From NCBI RefSeq assembly GCF_020268605.1, contig NZ_CP084222.1, positions 1 through 64,000 of the forward strand: a stretch of 64,000 nucleotides of DNA, in the 5' to 3' direction. Source of the stretch: Arsenophonus apicola (lineage in GTDB: Bacteria > Pseudomonadota > Gammaproteobacteria > Enterobacterales > Enterobacteriaceae). Every line of letters begins with the position of its first letter. Positions within the stretch are counted from its first letter, which is position 1. Below the pieces are notes generated by a model that saw only the letters and a program-made list of their open reading frames with translations, made no database searches and was not told where the DNA came from. Made by a program: the position numbers and the translations under genes. Shown piece by piece: positions 1-8,983 of the stretch.

Positions 1-1386
1 GTGTCATTTTCACTTTGGCAGCAATGTCTTGCCCGATTGCAGGATGAGTTACCTGCCACAGAATTCAGTATGTGGATACGCCCTCTCCAGGCAGAATTGA
101 GTGATAACACATTAGCACTCTATGCTCCTAACCGTTTCGTATTAGATTGGGTAAGAGATAAATACATCAATAATATTAATGAATTATTGAGTGATTTTTG
201 TGGTTCTGATGTGCCTGCATTGAAATTCGAAGTGGGTAATAAACCGCAAATAACGCCAAGCGGTGCTTCAACGCATACCGCAGCAAATAAAACCATTTCG
301 ACGCCAATAAATTCAACAATACGTCCTAGTTGGGACAATACACAAGTTCAACCTGAAATCGCCTATCGTTCAAATGTGAACCCTAAGCACACATTCAATA
401 ACTTTGTCGAAGGTAAATCAAACCAACTTGCTCGTGCCGCTGCCAGCCAAGTAGCAGACAATCCTGGAGGAGCTTATAATCCACTTTTCCTTTATGGGGG
501 TACAGGATTAGGTAAAACTCACCTGCTTCATGCAGTAGGTAATAACATCATGGCGCGCAAAGCGAATGCCAAAGTAGTTTATATGCATTCTGAGCGTTTT
601 GTCCAAGATATGGTTAAGGCATTACAAAATAATGCTATTGAAGATTTTAAACGTTATTATCGCTCGGTAGATGCATTATTAATTGATGACATTCAATTTT
701 TTGCTAATAAAGAGCGTTCTCAAGAAGAATTTTTTCATACCTTTAATGCTTTACTCGAAGGTAACCAGCAAATCATTCTAACTTCAGATCGCTATCCTAA
801 AGAAATTAATGGGGTTGAAGATCGACTAAAATCTCGTTTTGGCTGGGGATTAACGGTTGCGATTGAACCACCAGAGCTGGAAACACGCGTTGCTATTTTG
901 ATGAAAAAAGCCGACGAAAATCAGATCCAATTGCCTGATGAAGTCGCTTTCTTTATTGCTAAACGTTTGCGCTCCAACGTTCGAGAGTTGGAAGGAGCAT
1001 TGAATCGAGTTATTGCCAACGCTAATTTTACCGGTCGTGCAATTACCATTGATTTTGTTCGCGAAGCATTACGCGACCTACTCGCATTACAAGAAAAACT
1101 TGTCACTATCGATAATATTCAAAAAACCGTTGCTGAATATTACAAAATTAAAGTTGCCGACTTGTTATCAAAGCGCCGTTCCCGTTCTGTGGCGCGTCCG
1201 AGGCAAATGGCAATGGCATTAGCAAAAGAGCTGACAAACCATAGTTTGCCCGAAATTGGGGATGCCTTTGGTGGACGAGATCATACAACCGTGCTTCATG
1301 CTTGTCGAAAAATCGAGCAATTACGGGAAGAAAGTCACGACATCAAAGAGGATTTTTCTAACTTAATCAGAACATTATCATCCTAA
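1..1386 (+). CDS. dnaA: Chromosomal replication initiator DnaA
   Basis: DnaA binds DnaA boxes at oriC, unwinds the AT-rich 13-mers and helps load the DnaB helicase. The 461-residue product (E. coli: 467) has the N-terminal helicase-interaction domain, a poorly conserved linker (about residues 85-125) and the AAA+ core. Walker A GGTGLGKT lies at 166-173 and Walker B LLIDD at about 225-229. The C-terminal DNA-binding domain carries the DnaA signature GGRDHTTVLHACRKIEQL. The start is GTG at base 1, so its promoter lies outside the window. It heads dnaA-dnaN-recF-gyrB, with dnaN starting 4 nt after the stop. The operon reads towards oriC at about 22.6 kb, the opposite of E. coli. Confidence 0.98.
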   Translation: MSFSLWQQCLARLQDELPATEFSMWIRPLQAELSDNTLALYAPNRFVLDWVRDKYINNINELLSDFCGSDVPALKFEVGNKPQITPSGASTHTAANKTISTPINSTIRPSWDNTQVQPEIAYRSNVNPKHTFNNFVEGKSNQLARAAASQVADNPGGAYNPLFLYGGTGLGKTHLLHAVGNNIMARKANAKVVYMHSERFVQDMVKALQNNAIEDFKRYYRSVDALLIDDIQFFANKERSQEEFFHTFNALLEGNQQIILTSDRYPKEINGVEDRLKSRFGWGLTVAIEPPELETRVAILMKKADENQIQLPDEVAFFIAKRLRSNVRELEGALNRVIANANFTGRAITIDFVREALRDLLALQEKLVTIDNIQKTVAEYYKIKVADLLSKRRSRSVARPRQMAMALAKELTNHSLPEIGDAFGGRDHTTVLHACRKIEQLREESHDIKEDFSNLIRTLSS

Positions 1387-1390
1387 TGCT

Positions 1391-2491
1391 ATGAAATTTA
1401 CTATTGAACGTGAACAATTACTCAAACCACTGCAACAAGTCAGTGGTCCTCTTGGTGGGCGCCCTACATTACCTATCTTAGGTAATTTATTACTGCAAGT
1501 TAGTGAAAATATACTTTCATTAACGGGTACCGATCTAGAAGTAGAAATGGTCGCAAAGGTGACACTAACACAACCAGGTGAAAATGGTTCAATCACTGTA
1601 CCTGCTCGTAAATTTTTCGATATTTGGCGTGGGTTACCCGATGGCGCAGAAATCAAGGTCTCACTTGAAGGAGATCGTCTGCTTGTACGCTCTGGCCGTA
1701 GCCGTTTTTCGCTTTCGACTCTTCCGGCCGCTGATTTTCCAAACCTGGATGATTGGCAAAGTGAAGTCGAATTTGAATTGCCTCAAACTACCTTAAAACG
1801 ACTCATTGAAGCTACCCAATTTTCAATGGCACACCAAGATGTGCGCTATTATCTTAATGGCATGCTATTTGAAACTGAAGGACAAGAGTTACGCACTGTC
1901 GCTACCGATGGCCATCGTTTAGCTGTCTGTTCACTCAATATTGATAAGGATTTACCAACCCATTCAGTGATTGTTCCTCGCAAAGGGGTGGTAGAATTTA
2001 TGCGATTACTGGATAGTAGCGACGAGTTACTTAAGTTACAGATTGGTAGTAACAATATTCGAGCTCGTGTGGGTGATTTTATTTTCACCTCCAAACTGGT
2101 TGATGGCCGTTTTCCTGATTATCGACGTGTTCTGCCCAAAAATCCGGATAAAACATTGACCGCAGATTGTGATAAACTAAAACAAGCATTTTCACGAGCA
2201 GCAATTTTATCTAATGAAAAATTTCGCGGTGTTCGCCTCTATATAAGTGAAAATCAACTTAGAATTACAGCAAACAATCCCGAACAGGAAGAATCCGAAG
2301 AGATTGTTGATGTTAATTATCAAAGCCCGATGATAGAAATTGGTTTTAACGTCAGTTATATCCTCGATGTATTAAATACACTAAAATGTGAGCAGGTTAA
2401 TTTGTTGTTGACTGATTCAAATTCAAGCGTACAAATCGAAGATATGGCCAATAACGCAGCAGCTTATGTTGTTATGCCTATGCGTCTATAA
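1391..2491 (+). CDS. dnaN: DNA polymerase III beta sliding clamp
   Basis: This ring-forming clamp tethers DNA polymerase III and other factors to DNA and takes part in Hda-dependent inactivation of DnaA. The 366 residues match the E. coli length and align from MKFTIEREQLLKPLQQVSG to the C-terminal VMPMRL. The three repeated clamp domains are all present. It follows dnaA by 4 nt and precedes recF by 12 nt, so it is probably translated from the dnaA message. Nothing unusual was seen apart from AT-rich codon choice. Confidence 0.98.
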   Translation: MKFTIEREQLLKPLQQVSGPLGGRPTLPILGNLLLQVSENILSLTGTDLEVEMVAKVTLTQPGENGSITVPARKFFDIWRGLPDGAEIKVSLEGDRLLVRSGRSRFSLSTLPAADFPNLDDWQSEVEFELPQTTLKRLIEATQFSMAHQDVRYYLNGMLFETEGQELRTVATDGHRLAVCSLNIDKDLPTHSVIVPRKGVVEFMRLLDSSDELLKLQIGSNNIRARVGDFIFTSKLVDGRFPDYRRVLPKNPDKTLTADCDKLKQAFSRAAILSNEKFRGVRLYISENQLRITANNPEQEESEEIVDVNYQSPMIEIGFNVSYILDVLNTLKCEQVNLLLTDSNSSVQIEDMANNAAAYVVMPMRL

Positions 2492-2503
2492 TATATAAAT
2501 TCT

Positions 2504-3592
2504 ATGATGCTTTCGCGTTTACTTATCCGCGACTTTCGTAATATTGAAAGTGCGGATCTATCATTAGCAACGGGTTTTAATTTTTTAATTGGGCCAAATG
2601 GCAGTGGAAAAACAAGTATTCTTGAAGCGATCTATACATTAGGGCACGGTAGGGCTTTCCGTAGTATTCAAGCAGCACGAGTCATTCGACATGAACAAGA
2701 TAATTTTGTTTTACATGGCCGTGTTGTTCCTCTAGAACCTCAATCGCGTGAACTGACTTTGGGGCTAAGTAAAGATCGTAGCGGTGATAGTAAGGTTCGC
2801 ATTGATGGTAGTGATGGGCATAAAATTGCTGAATTAGCCAAATTATTACCAATGCAATTAATAACCCCTGAAGGCTTTACCTTATTAAATGGCGGCCCTA
2901 AATATCGCCGAGCTTTTCTTGACTGGGGATGTTTCCATAATGAACCTCAGTTTTTTGCTGCCTGGTCTGATTTAAAACGGTTATTAAAGCAACGTAATGC
3001 AGCATTACGCCAAGTAACACGTTATAATGAGCTTCGTCATTGGGATTATGAACTGATCCCACTGGCACATAAAATAAGCCAATGGCGGGCCAATTATATT
3101 GCAGGTATTGCGAAAGATATTGAAAACACCTGTAAACAGTTCTTACCTGAATTTTCACTTAGCATCTCATTTCAACGAGGATGGGATAAAGAAACTGATT
3201 ATTCAGATATACTAGTAAGGCAATTTGAACGTGACCGAATGCTAACCTATACCGCATTAGGGCCACACAAAGCTGACTTACGGATCCGTGCAGGAGGGAT
3301 TGCTGTTGAAGATGTTCTATCCCGCGGACAGTTAAAATTACTCATGTGCGCACTAAAATTAGCACAAGGTGAATATTTCACCCAACAGAGTGGGCAACGA
3401 TGCTTATATCTATTAGACGATTTTGCTTCTGAGTTAGATAAGGATCGCCGTCAATTATTAGCCGAACGGCTTAAAGCGACACAAGCTCAGGTCTTTGTTA
3501 GTGCGATTACCATCGCGCAAGTTAAAGATATGTTAGATGGAAATAGCAGGATGTTTTGCGTAAAACATGGCAAAATAGAAGTTCAACCATAG
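2504..3592 (+). CDS. recF: DNA recombination and repair ATPase RecF
   Basis: RecF is an SMC-like ATPase that works with RecO and RecR to load RecA at gaps and stalled forks. Walker A GPNGSGKT is at residues 30-37. The ABC-type signature LSRGQLKLL and Walker B LYLLDD lie near the C-terminus. The 362-residue length is close to E. coli (357). Two adjacent ATG codons (2504 and 2507) could start it; the family start (M-x-x-x-RLLIRDF) does not distinguish them. It sits third in the dnaA operon, and gyrB begins 25 nt downstream. Confidence 0.97.
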   Translation: MMLSRLLIRDFRNIESADLSLATGFNFLIGPNGSGKTSILEAIYTLGHGRAFRSIQAARVIRHEQDNFVLHGRVVPLEPQSRELTLGLSKDRSGDSKVRIDGSDGHKIAELAKLLPMQLITPEGFTLLNGGPKYRRAFLDWGCFHNEPQFFAAWSDLKRLLKQRNAALRQVTRYNELRHWDYELIPLAHKISQWRANYIAGIAKDIENTCKQFLPEFSLSISFQRGWDKETDYSDILVRQFERDRMLTYTALGPHKADLRIRAGGIAVEDVLSRGQLKLLMCALKLAQGEYFTQQSGQRCLYLLDDFASELDKDRRQLLAERLKATQAQVFVSAITIAQVKDMLDGNSRMFCVKHGKIEVQP

Positions 3593-3617
3593 GATCAGAA
3601 ATTAGCGAGAAACGTTG

Positions 3618-6032
3618 ATGTCGAATACATATGACTCCTCAAGTATCAAGGTATTAAAAGGGCTAGACGCGGTCCGTAAGCGCCCAGGCATGTATATCGG
3701 TGATACCGATGATGGTACAGGCCTTCATCACATGGTCTTCGAGGTTGTCGACAACGCTATCGACGAAGCCTTGGCAGGATATTGTACCGATATTATTGTA
3801 ACTATACATACCGATAACTCCATCTCTGTTCTCGATAATGGCCGAGGTATTCCAACCGATATTCATGAAGAAGAAGGTGTGTCTGCCGCAGAAGTCATCA
3901 TGACGGTTCTCCATGCTGGAGGCAAATTTGATGATAACTCTTACAAAGTTTCGGGTGGCTTACATGGTGTCGGTGTTTCTGTCGTTAATGCCTTATCAGA
4001 AAAATTATCGTTGGTGATCCGTCGTGAAGGAAAAATCCATGAACAGACTTACCAATTAGGTGTTCCACAAGCACCTTTGACAATTTCAGGCGAAACTGAT
4101 GAACGGGGAACCTATATTCGTTTTTGGCCAAGTTTGGAAACCTTTAAAACTGTTACCGAATTTGAATACGATATTTTGGCAAAACGGTTACGAGAGCTCT
4201 CTTTTCTCAATTCCGGTATATCCATTCGTTTAATCGATAAACGTGATAATAAAGAAGACCATTTTCATTATGAAGGTGGAATTAAAGCTTTTGTAGAATA
4301 TTTAAGCCGGAATAAAACCCCAATTCATCCCAGCGTTTTCTATTTTTCGGCTGAAAAAGAGGGCATTAATGTAGAAATATCCATGCAATGGAATGATGGC
4401 TTCCAGGAAAATGTTTATTGCTTTACTAATAATATTCCACAACGAGATGGAGGCACCCATCTGGTTGGTTTCCGTACCGCAATGACACGTACGCTGAACA
4501 GTTATATGGATAAAGAAGGTTACCAGAAAAAAGCCAAAGTCAGTGCTACTGGTGATGATGCCCGTGAAGGTTTAATAGCTGTTGTGTCAGTTAAAGTTCC
4601 CGATCCAAAATTTTCTTCACAAACAAAAGATAAGCTAGTTTCTTCCGAAGTAAAAACCGTTGTTGAAACATTAATGAATGAGAGGCTGGTCGAATATCTA
4701 TTAGAAAATCCTAATGACGCCAAAATCGTTGTTAGTAAAATTATTGACGCCGCCCGTGCCCGCGAGGCTGCCCGTAAAGCACGTGAAATGACTCGCCGTA
4801 AAGGTGCGCTTGATCTAGCGGGATTACCAGGCAAATTAGCTGACTGCCAGGAACGTGACCCGGCGTTATCGGAACTTTATTTAGTGGAGGGTGATTCTGC
4901 AGGCGGTTCTGCCAAACAGGGGCGTAATCGGAAAAATCAGGCAATTTTACCATTAAAAGGTAAAATTCTTAATGTGGAAAAAGCCCGTTTCGATAAAATG
5001 CTCTCCTCGCAGGAAGTCGCGACTTTAATAACCGCTTTAGGCTGTGGTATTGGACGCGATGAATATGATCCTGATAAATTACGTTATCATAGCATCATTA
5101 TCATGACCGATGCCGATGTTGACGGCTCTCATATTCGGACATTGTTATTAACTTTCTTCTATCGTCAGATGCCAGAAATCATCGAGCGAGGCCATGTCTA
5201 TATTGCACAGCCACCTTTATATAAAGTGAAAAAAGGTAAGCAAGAGCAATATATAAAAGATGATGAAGCCATGAATGAATATTTGATCTCAATCGCATTA
5301 GACAATGCCGCTCTCTATGCCAGCCCTCATGCTCCGGCATTGAAAGGCGAGCCATTGGAGAAGTTAATTATTGAATATAATGCGGCGCAGAAAATCATCA
5401 AACGATTAGAACGTGTCTATCCACTTGCTTTATTAAATAATCTTATTTATCAACCTACCTTGGTAGAAGATGATTTGAAAGATAAAGCAAAAGTAGAGGA
5501 TTGGATCAACACATTAGTTAAACGTCTAACTGATAATGAAGAACATGGTAGTACTTATAGCTACCATATCAATGAAAATCATGAACACCAATTATTTGAA
5601 CCGGTTTTACGTATTAGAACCCATGGCGTTGATACCGATTACAATCTAGATTCGGATTTTATTCATGGTATTGAATATACGCGCATTACTAAAATCGGTC
5701 AGCTAATAGGCGATCTGATTGAGGATGGTGCGTATGTGGAAAGAGGGGAACGTCGCCAAACTATTTCATCCTTTGAAGACGCATTGAATTGGTTATCAAA
5801 AGAATCACGCCGTGGTTTGATGGTGCAACGCTATAAGGGATTGGGTGAAATGAATCCAGAACAATTATGGGAAACAACTATGAACCCAGATACCCGCCGC
5901 ATGATGCGTGTTACCGTTAAAGATGCCATCGCAACTGACCAACTATTTACCACACTAATGGGTGATGCAGTTGAGCCACGTAGAGCTTTTATTGAAGAAA
6001 ACGCATTAAAAGCTGAAAATATCGACATCTAA
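3618..6032 (+). CDS. gyrB: DNA gyrase subunit B
   Basis: This is the ATPase subunit of gyrase, which pairs with GyrA to introduce negative supercoils. The order is an N-terminal GHKL ATPase domain (VVDNAIDEALAGYC, then GLHGVGVSVVNALS), a transducer, and a TOPRIM domain with EGDSAGGSAKQGR and the metal-binding DADVDGSHIR. The C-terminal part includes QRYKGLGEMNPEQLWETTM. I start at ATG 3618 (MSNTYDSSS) rather than the in-frame TTG one codon upstream; this gives 804 residues, the E. coli length. It is the last gene of the dnaA operon and is followed by a strong hairpin terminator. Confidence 0.98.
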   Translation: MSNTYDSSSIKVLKGLDAVRKRPGMYIGDTDDGTGLHHMVFEVVDNAIDEALAGYCTDIIVTIHTDNSISVLDNGRGIPTDIHEEEGVSAAEVIMTVLHAGGKFDDNSYKVSGGLHGVGVSVVNALSEKLSLVIRREGKIHEQTYQLGVPQAPLTISGETDERGTYIRFWPSLETFKTVTEFEYDILAKRLRELSFLNSGISIRLIDKRDNKEDHFHYEGGIKAFVEYLSRNKTPIHPSVFYFSAEKEGINVEISMQWNDGFQENVYCFTNNIPQRDGGTHLVGFRTAMTRTLNSYMDKEGYQKKAKVSATGDDAREGLIAVVSVKVPDPKFSSQTKDKLVSSEVKTVVETLMNERLVEYLLENPNDAKIVVSKIIDAARAREAARKAREMTRRKGALDLAGLPGKLADCQERDPALSELYLVEGDSAGGSAKQGRNRKNQAILPLKGKILNVEKARFDKMLSSQEVATLITALGCGIGRDEYDPDKLRYHSIIIMTDADVDGSHIRTLLLTFFYRQMPEIIERGHVYIAQPPLYKVKKGKQEQYIKDDEAMNEYLISIALDNAALYASPHAPALKGEPLEKLIIEYNAAQKIIKRLERVYPLALLNNLIYQPTLVEDDLKDKAKVEDWINTLVKRLTDNEEHGSTYSYHINENHEHQLFEPVLRIRTHGVDTDYNLDSDFIHGIEYTRITKIGQLIGDLIEDGAYVERGERRQTISSFEDALNWLSKESRRGLMVQRYKGLGEMNPEQLWETTMNPDTRRMMRVTVKDAIATDQLFTTLMGDAVEPRRAFIEENALKAENIDI

Positions 6033-6046
6033 TTTTAAATAACAAA

Positions 6047-6078
6047 ATAAAAGCCCCCTGCCTAACTTGGGGCTTTTT
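6047..6078. terminator. Bidirectional rho-independent terminator between gyrB and asd
   Basis: The stem AAGCCCC (6051-6057) pairs with GGGGCTT (6069-6075), flanked by an A-run on the left and TTTTT on the right. It lies between the convergent gyrB (+) and asd (-), so it can stop transcripts in both directions. Confidence 0.88.
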
Positions 6079-6079
6079 A

Positions 6080-7195
6080 TTAGATAGCTTTATCTAATAT
6101 TTTTAACATACGGCGTAACGGCTCTGCCGCTCCCCATAATAGCTGATCACCAACCGTAAAAGCGGATAAATATTCTGGCCCCATATTTAATTTACGCAAA
6201 CGCCCGATCGGAACATTTAGGGTTCCAGTCACTGCCGCAGGAGTTAACTCTTGAATGGTTAATTCACGTTCATTAGGAACAACGTGAACCCAGTCATTAT
6301 GTGCAGCCAAAATTTGCTCAACATCCACAGTAGCAACATTTTTTTTCAATTTTAAGGTTAATGCCTGGCTATGACAGCGCAATGCGCCAATACGAACACA
6401 TAAACCATCGACAGGAATAACATGACTAACAGTATTTATAATTTTGTTAGTTTCAGCCTGCCCTTTCCATTCCTCACGGCTTTGACCATTCGGCAGTTGT
6501 TTATCTATCCAGGGGATCAAACTACCGGCTAATGGCGCACCAATTGCTTCTGTATTCATTTTCCCGCTACGCGTGAAATCAGTGACTTTTTTCTCGATTG
6601 ATAAAATCGCCGCCGCCGGATTTTGCAATTCATTAGCAACCTGGGAATGTAACTCACCCATTTGCAGTAATAATTCACGCATATTACGCGCGCCCGCACC
6701 AGAAGCCGCCTGATAGGTTGCGACCGAAACCCATTCAATCAAGTTTTCAGCAAATAAACCAGCTAATGCCATTAACATCAAACTAACCGTACAATTACCG
6801 CCAACAAAGGTTTTTATCCCTTCATTTAAACCTCTATCAATATGTTGGCGATTCACGGGATCAAGAATAATAATGCTATCCTCTTTCATCCGTAACGAAG
6901 ATGCTGCATCTATCCAATAACCTGTCCAACCGCTAGCACGTAGTTTAGAGTAAATTTGATCGGTATAGTCGCCCCCCTGACAGCTAATTATTACCTCTAA
7001 TTCCTTCAGCCTATCAAGATCAAAAGCATCTTGCAGTGTTCCTTGCTGTTGACCATATTTTGGCGCCAGCTCACCATGCTGAGAGGTGGTAAAAAAAACA
7101 GGATTGATATTATCAAAATCACCTTCTTCAGCCATTCGTTGCAGCAGTACAGAACCAACCATTCCTCGCCAACCAATAAATCCAACATTTTTCAT
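6080..7195 (-). CDS. asd: Aspartate-semialdehyde dehydrogenase
   Basis: Asd reduces aspartyl phosphate to aspartate semialdehyde with NADPH, the branch point to lysine and diaminopimelate, methionine and threonine. The N-terminal NADP motif GFIGWRGMVGS and the active-site cysteine in GGNCTVSLML are both present. The 371 residues compare with 367 in E. coli. I chose ATG 7195 (MKNVGFIGW) because the longer frame begins with TTG 15 nt upstream and adds residues absent from the family. It is convergent with gyrB and shares its terminator. It is monocistronic. Confidence 0.97.
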   Translation of the reverse strand: MKNVGFIGWRGMVGSVLLQRMAEEGDFDNINPVFFTTSQHGELAPKYGQQQGTLQDAFDLDRLKELEVIISCQGGDYTDQIYSKLRASGWTGYWIDAASSLRMKEDSIIILDPVNRQHIDRGLNEGIKTFVGGNCTVSLMLMALAGLFAENLIEWVSVATYQAASGAGARNMRELLLQMGELHSQVANELQNPAAAILSIEKKVTDFTRSGKMNTEAIGAPLAGSLIPWIDKQLPNGQSREEWKGQAETNKIINTVSHVIPVDGLCVRIGALRCHSQALTLKLKKNVATVDVEQILAAHNDWVHVVPNERELTIQELTPAAVTGTLNVPIGRLRKLNMGPEYLSAFTVGDQLLWGAAEPLRRMLKILDKAI

Positions 7196-7338
7196 TTTTG
7201 TTATATCCAATCTGAACGTTGAAGCTCAAGTAAAGTTATCGTTATTTATAAACAATAATCGCAAATTGAAATGATTTTCGCCATTCATTAACACTAATTA
7301 TTTAATAAATAAAAATCTATTTATAACTGATAAAAACA

Positions 7339-7363
7339 AAAACACCCCTATTAAGGGTGTTTT
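7339..7363 (-). terminator. Rho-independent terminator of the digH-like gene
   Basis: The stem AAAACACCC (7339-7347) pairs with GGGTGTTTT (7355-7363). On the minus strand it follows the stop of the digH-like gene by about 24 nt, and the A-rich left side reads as a U-rich tail. Confidence 0.72.
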
Positions 7364-7386
7364 ACTTAAAATAAAGGTAAACAACT

Positions 7387-8682
7387 TTACTGCGCAGATT
7401 GATGCCAACGAGTTCTAAGATATGTTACTGCCTCTTCCGTTTGCGGAGAAGACTGGAGAAGTCCCTCTCTAAATAGGATCTGGCCTTTAATTTCCGGTAA
7501 TTGATCGTTAAGATCGAGCTGCCTTTTTAGTTCCGGGACACCGCCGTCAAGCGACCAATCAGGCTCCACCTGAGATGGCACGCCAACTTTATACAATGCC
7601 ATTCCAATATACAATTTAGTGTTAGTCGATCTCACTACATCAGCCCACCATTTTGCGATCACATCATATCGCACAATTTCGCGGGCAAAAGGCCAGTAAA
7701 TCTGTGGGGCGATATAATCTAATAAACCTTCTTTTACCCATAGTCGGGTATCAGCATAGGCTTTGTCATGAGTAGGTCCACCCGCCTTAGTATCAGAGCC
7801 TCGTGGATCATCTGAAATATTTCGCCAAACACCGCCAGGACTGATACCAAATTCAATGTTGGGTTTTAACGCACGGACTGTTGAAGAAACCTCTCGAATC
7901 AACAACAAAGTATTATTTCTTCGCCAACTGGCTTTATCTAAAAATCCCTGACCATATTGTTGAAATGTTGTATCATCATTAAGTTTGGAAGTAGGTGTTT
8001 CATAATAGAAATAATCATCAAACTGAATTCCATCAATATCATAGTTTCTAACTATTTCAGCCACAATACTGCTGATCCAATTACGAACCTCTGGTAAGCC
8101 TGGATCAAGCACAAAACGGTCGTAGGCAGTACGTATCCAATCTTTATGTAAAACATAAACACTTGCAGGTGGAGAAGAAAGCGTCTTTTGCAGTGAAGCA
8201 ATAGTTTCTGGTTGCTTATCCATTGAAACGCGGTAGGGATTTAACCAAGCATGTATTTTTAAATTTCTTTTATGCGCCTCAGCAATAATAAACGCTAACG
8301 GATCATATCCTGGGTCTTTACCGACTACACCTGTAAGCATGTCAGACCAAGGGAGAATATGAGAACGATAAAGCGCTGTACCATCGGGTTTAACCTGAAA
8401 AAAAACGGTGTTAATGCCTATTTTTACTAAATTATCCAGTTTATCAGTTAGCTCTTTTTTCTGTACTTCAATTCTACGCTGATCTGAATCAAGGTTAACC
8501 GATGAAAGGGAGGGCCAATCAAGTCGAGATACGGTCGTTAACCATACACCACGTACAGGTATCTCTGCTTTAATCGTTGTTTTCTGCTCATCAGGGACTT
8601 TTTTATTGTTACAACCAACGACTAAAAACAAGCAAAATAATGAAGTAATAAACCACCCTATCCCCTTTAATCGTAATCGCAT
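7387..8682 (-). CDS. digH: DigH-like (YddW) lipoprotein glycosyl hydrolase, GHL10 family
   Basis: This putative outer-membrane lipoprotein belongs to the glycosyl-hydrolase-like 10 family. E. coli DigH (YddW) cleaves denuded peptidoglycan glycans at the division site. The 431 residues begin with a lipoprotein signal ending VVGC (Cys24). The catalytic domain follows from about residue 40 (VRGVWLTTVSRLDWPS), with DGIQFDDYFYYE, GISPGGVWRN and DYIAPQIYWPF, the conserved (beta/alpha)8 motifs. E. coli is 439 residues and very similar throughout. It is monocistronic here between asd and glmS, unlike its E. coli location. The symbol rests on similarity; activity is inferred. Confidence 0.88.
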   Translation of the reverse strand: MRLRLKGIGWFITSLFCLFLVVGCNNKKVPDEQKTTIKAEIPVRGVWLTTVSRLDWPSLSSVNLDSDQRRIEVQKKELTDKLDNLVKIGINTVFFQVKPDGTALYRSHILPWSDMLTGVVGKDPGYDPLAFIIAEAHKRNLKIHAWLNPYRVSMDKQPETIASLQKTLSSPPASVYVLHKDWIRTAYDRFVLDPGLPEVRNWISSIVAEIVRNYDIDGIQFDDYFYYETPTSKLNDDTTFQQYGQGFLDKASWRRNNTLLLIREVSSTVRALKPNIEFGISPGGVWRNISDDPRGSDTKAGGPTHDKAYADTRLWVKEGLLDYIAPQIYWPFAREIVRYDVIAKWWADVVRSTNTKLYIGMALYKVGVPSQVEPDWSLDGGVPELKRQLDLNDQLPEIKGQILFREGLLQSSPQTEEAVTYLRTRWHQSAQ

Positions 8683-8903
8683 CCTTCATTCCTTATTTTG
8701 TTATCGTTCAGAGCTCGATAAATTGTGAGTATTATATAATTGATGGTATTATATTAATGACCTTATTAAATATAAAAATATTTATTTTCGGTAATCAATA
8801 ATCAAAATAACGTAATAATAATATTTTAGCTTGCTATTTTTTAATCTTATAAAAAAATACGCTAGAGCAAAGCGCATTTTTCAGTATAAAATTGGTAACA
8901 AAA

Positions 8904-8958
8904 TGTAAAAATAAAAGCTATCTCAGTCTATTATATTTAATAATTTACTGACGATAGC
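8904..8958 (-). terminator. Terminator downstream of glmS (includes a candidate attTn7 zone)
   Basis: On the minus strand, GCTATCGTCAGT (8958-8947) pairs with ACTGAGATAGC (8927-8917) with one small bulge, followed by TTTTATTTTT. It begins about 26 nt beyond the glmS stop. Tn7-type elements insert at this position in other bacteria; no insertion is present. Confidence 0.75.
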
Positions 8959-8983
8959 CTAAATACCAATATTTGAATCGAAC

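Noticed and set aside
6033..6079. Attenuator or riboswitch upstream of asd
   Set aside because: The hairpin here is at the 3' ends of gyrB and asd and has A- and T-runs on both sides, as expected for a shared terminator.
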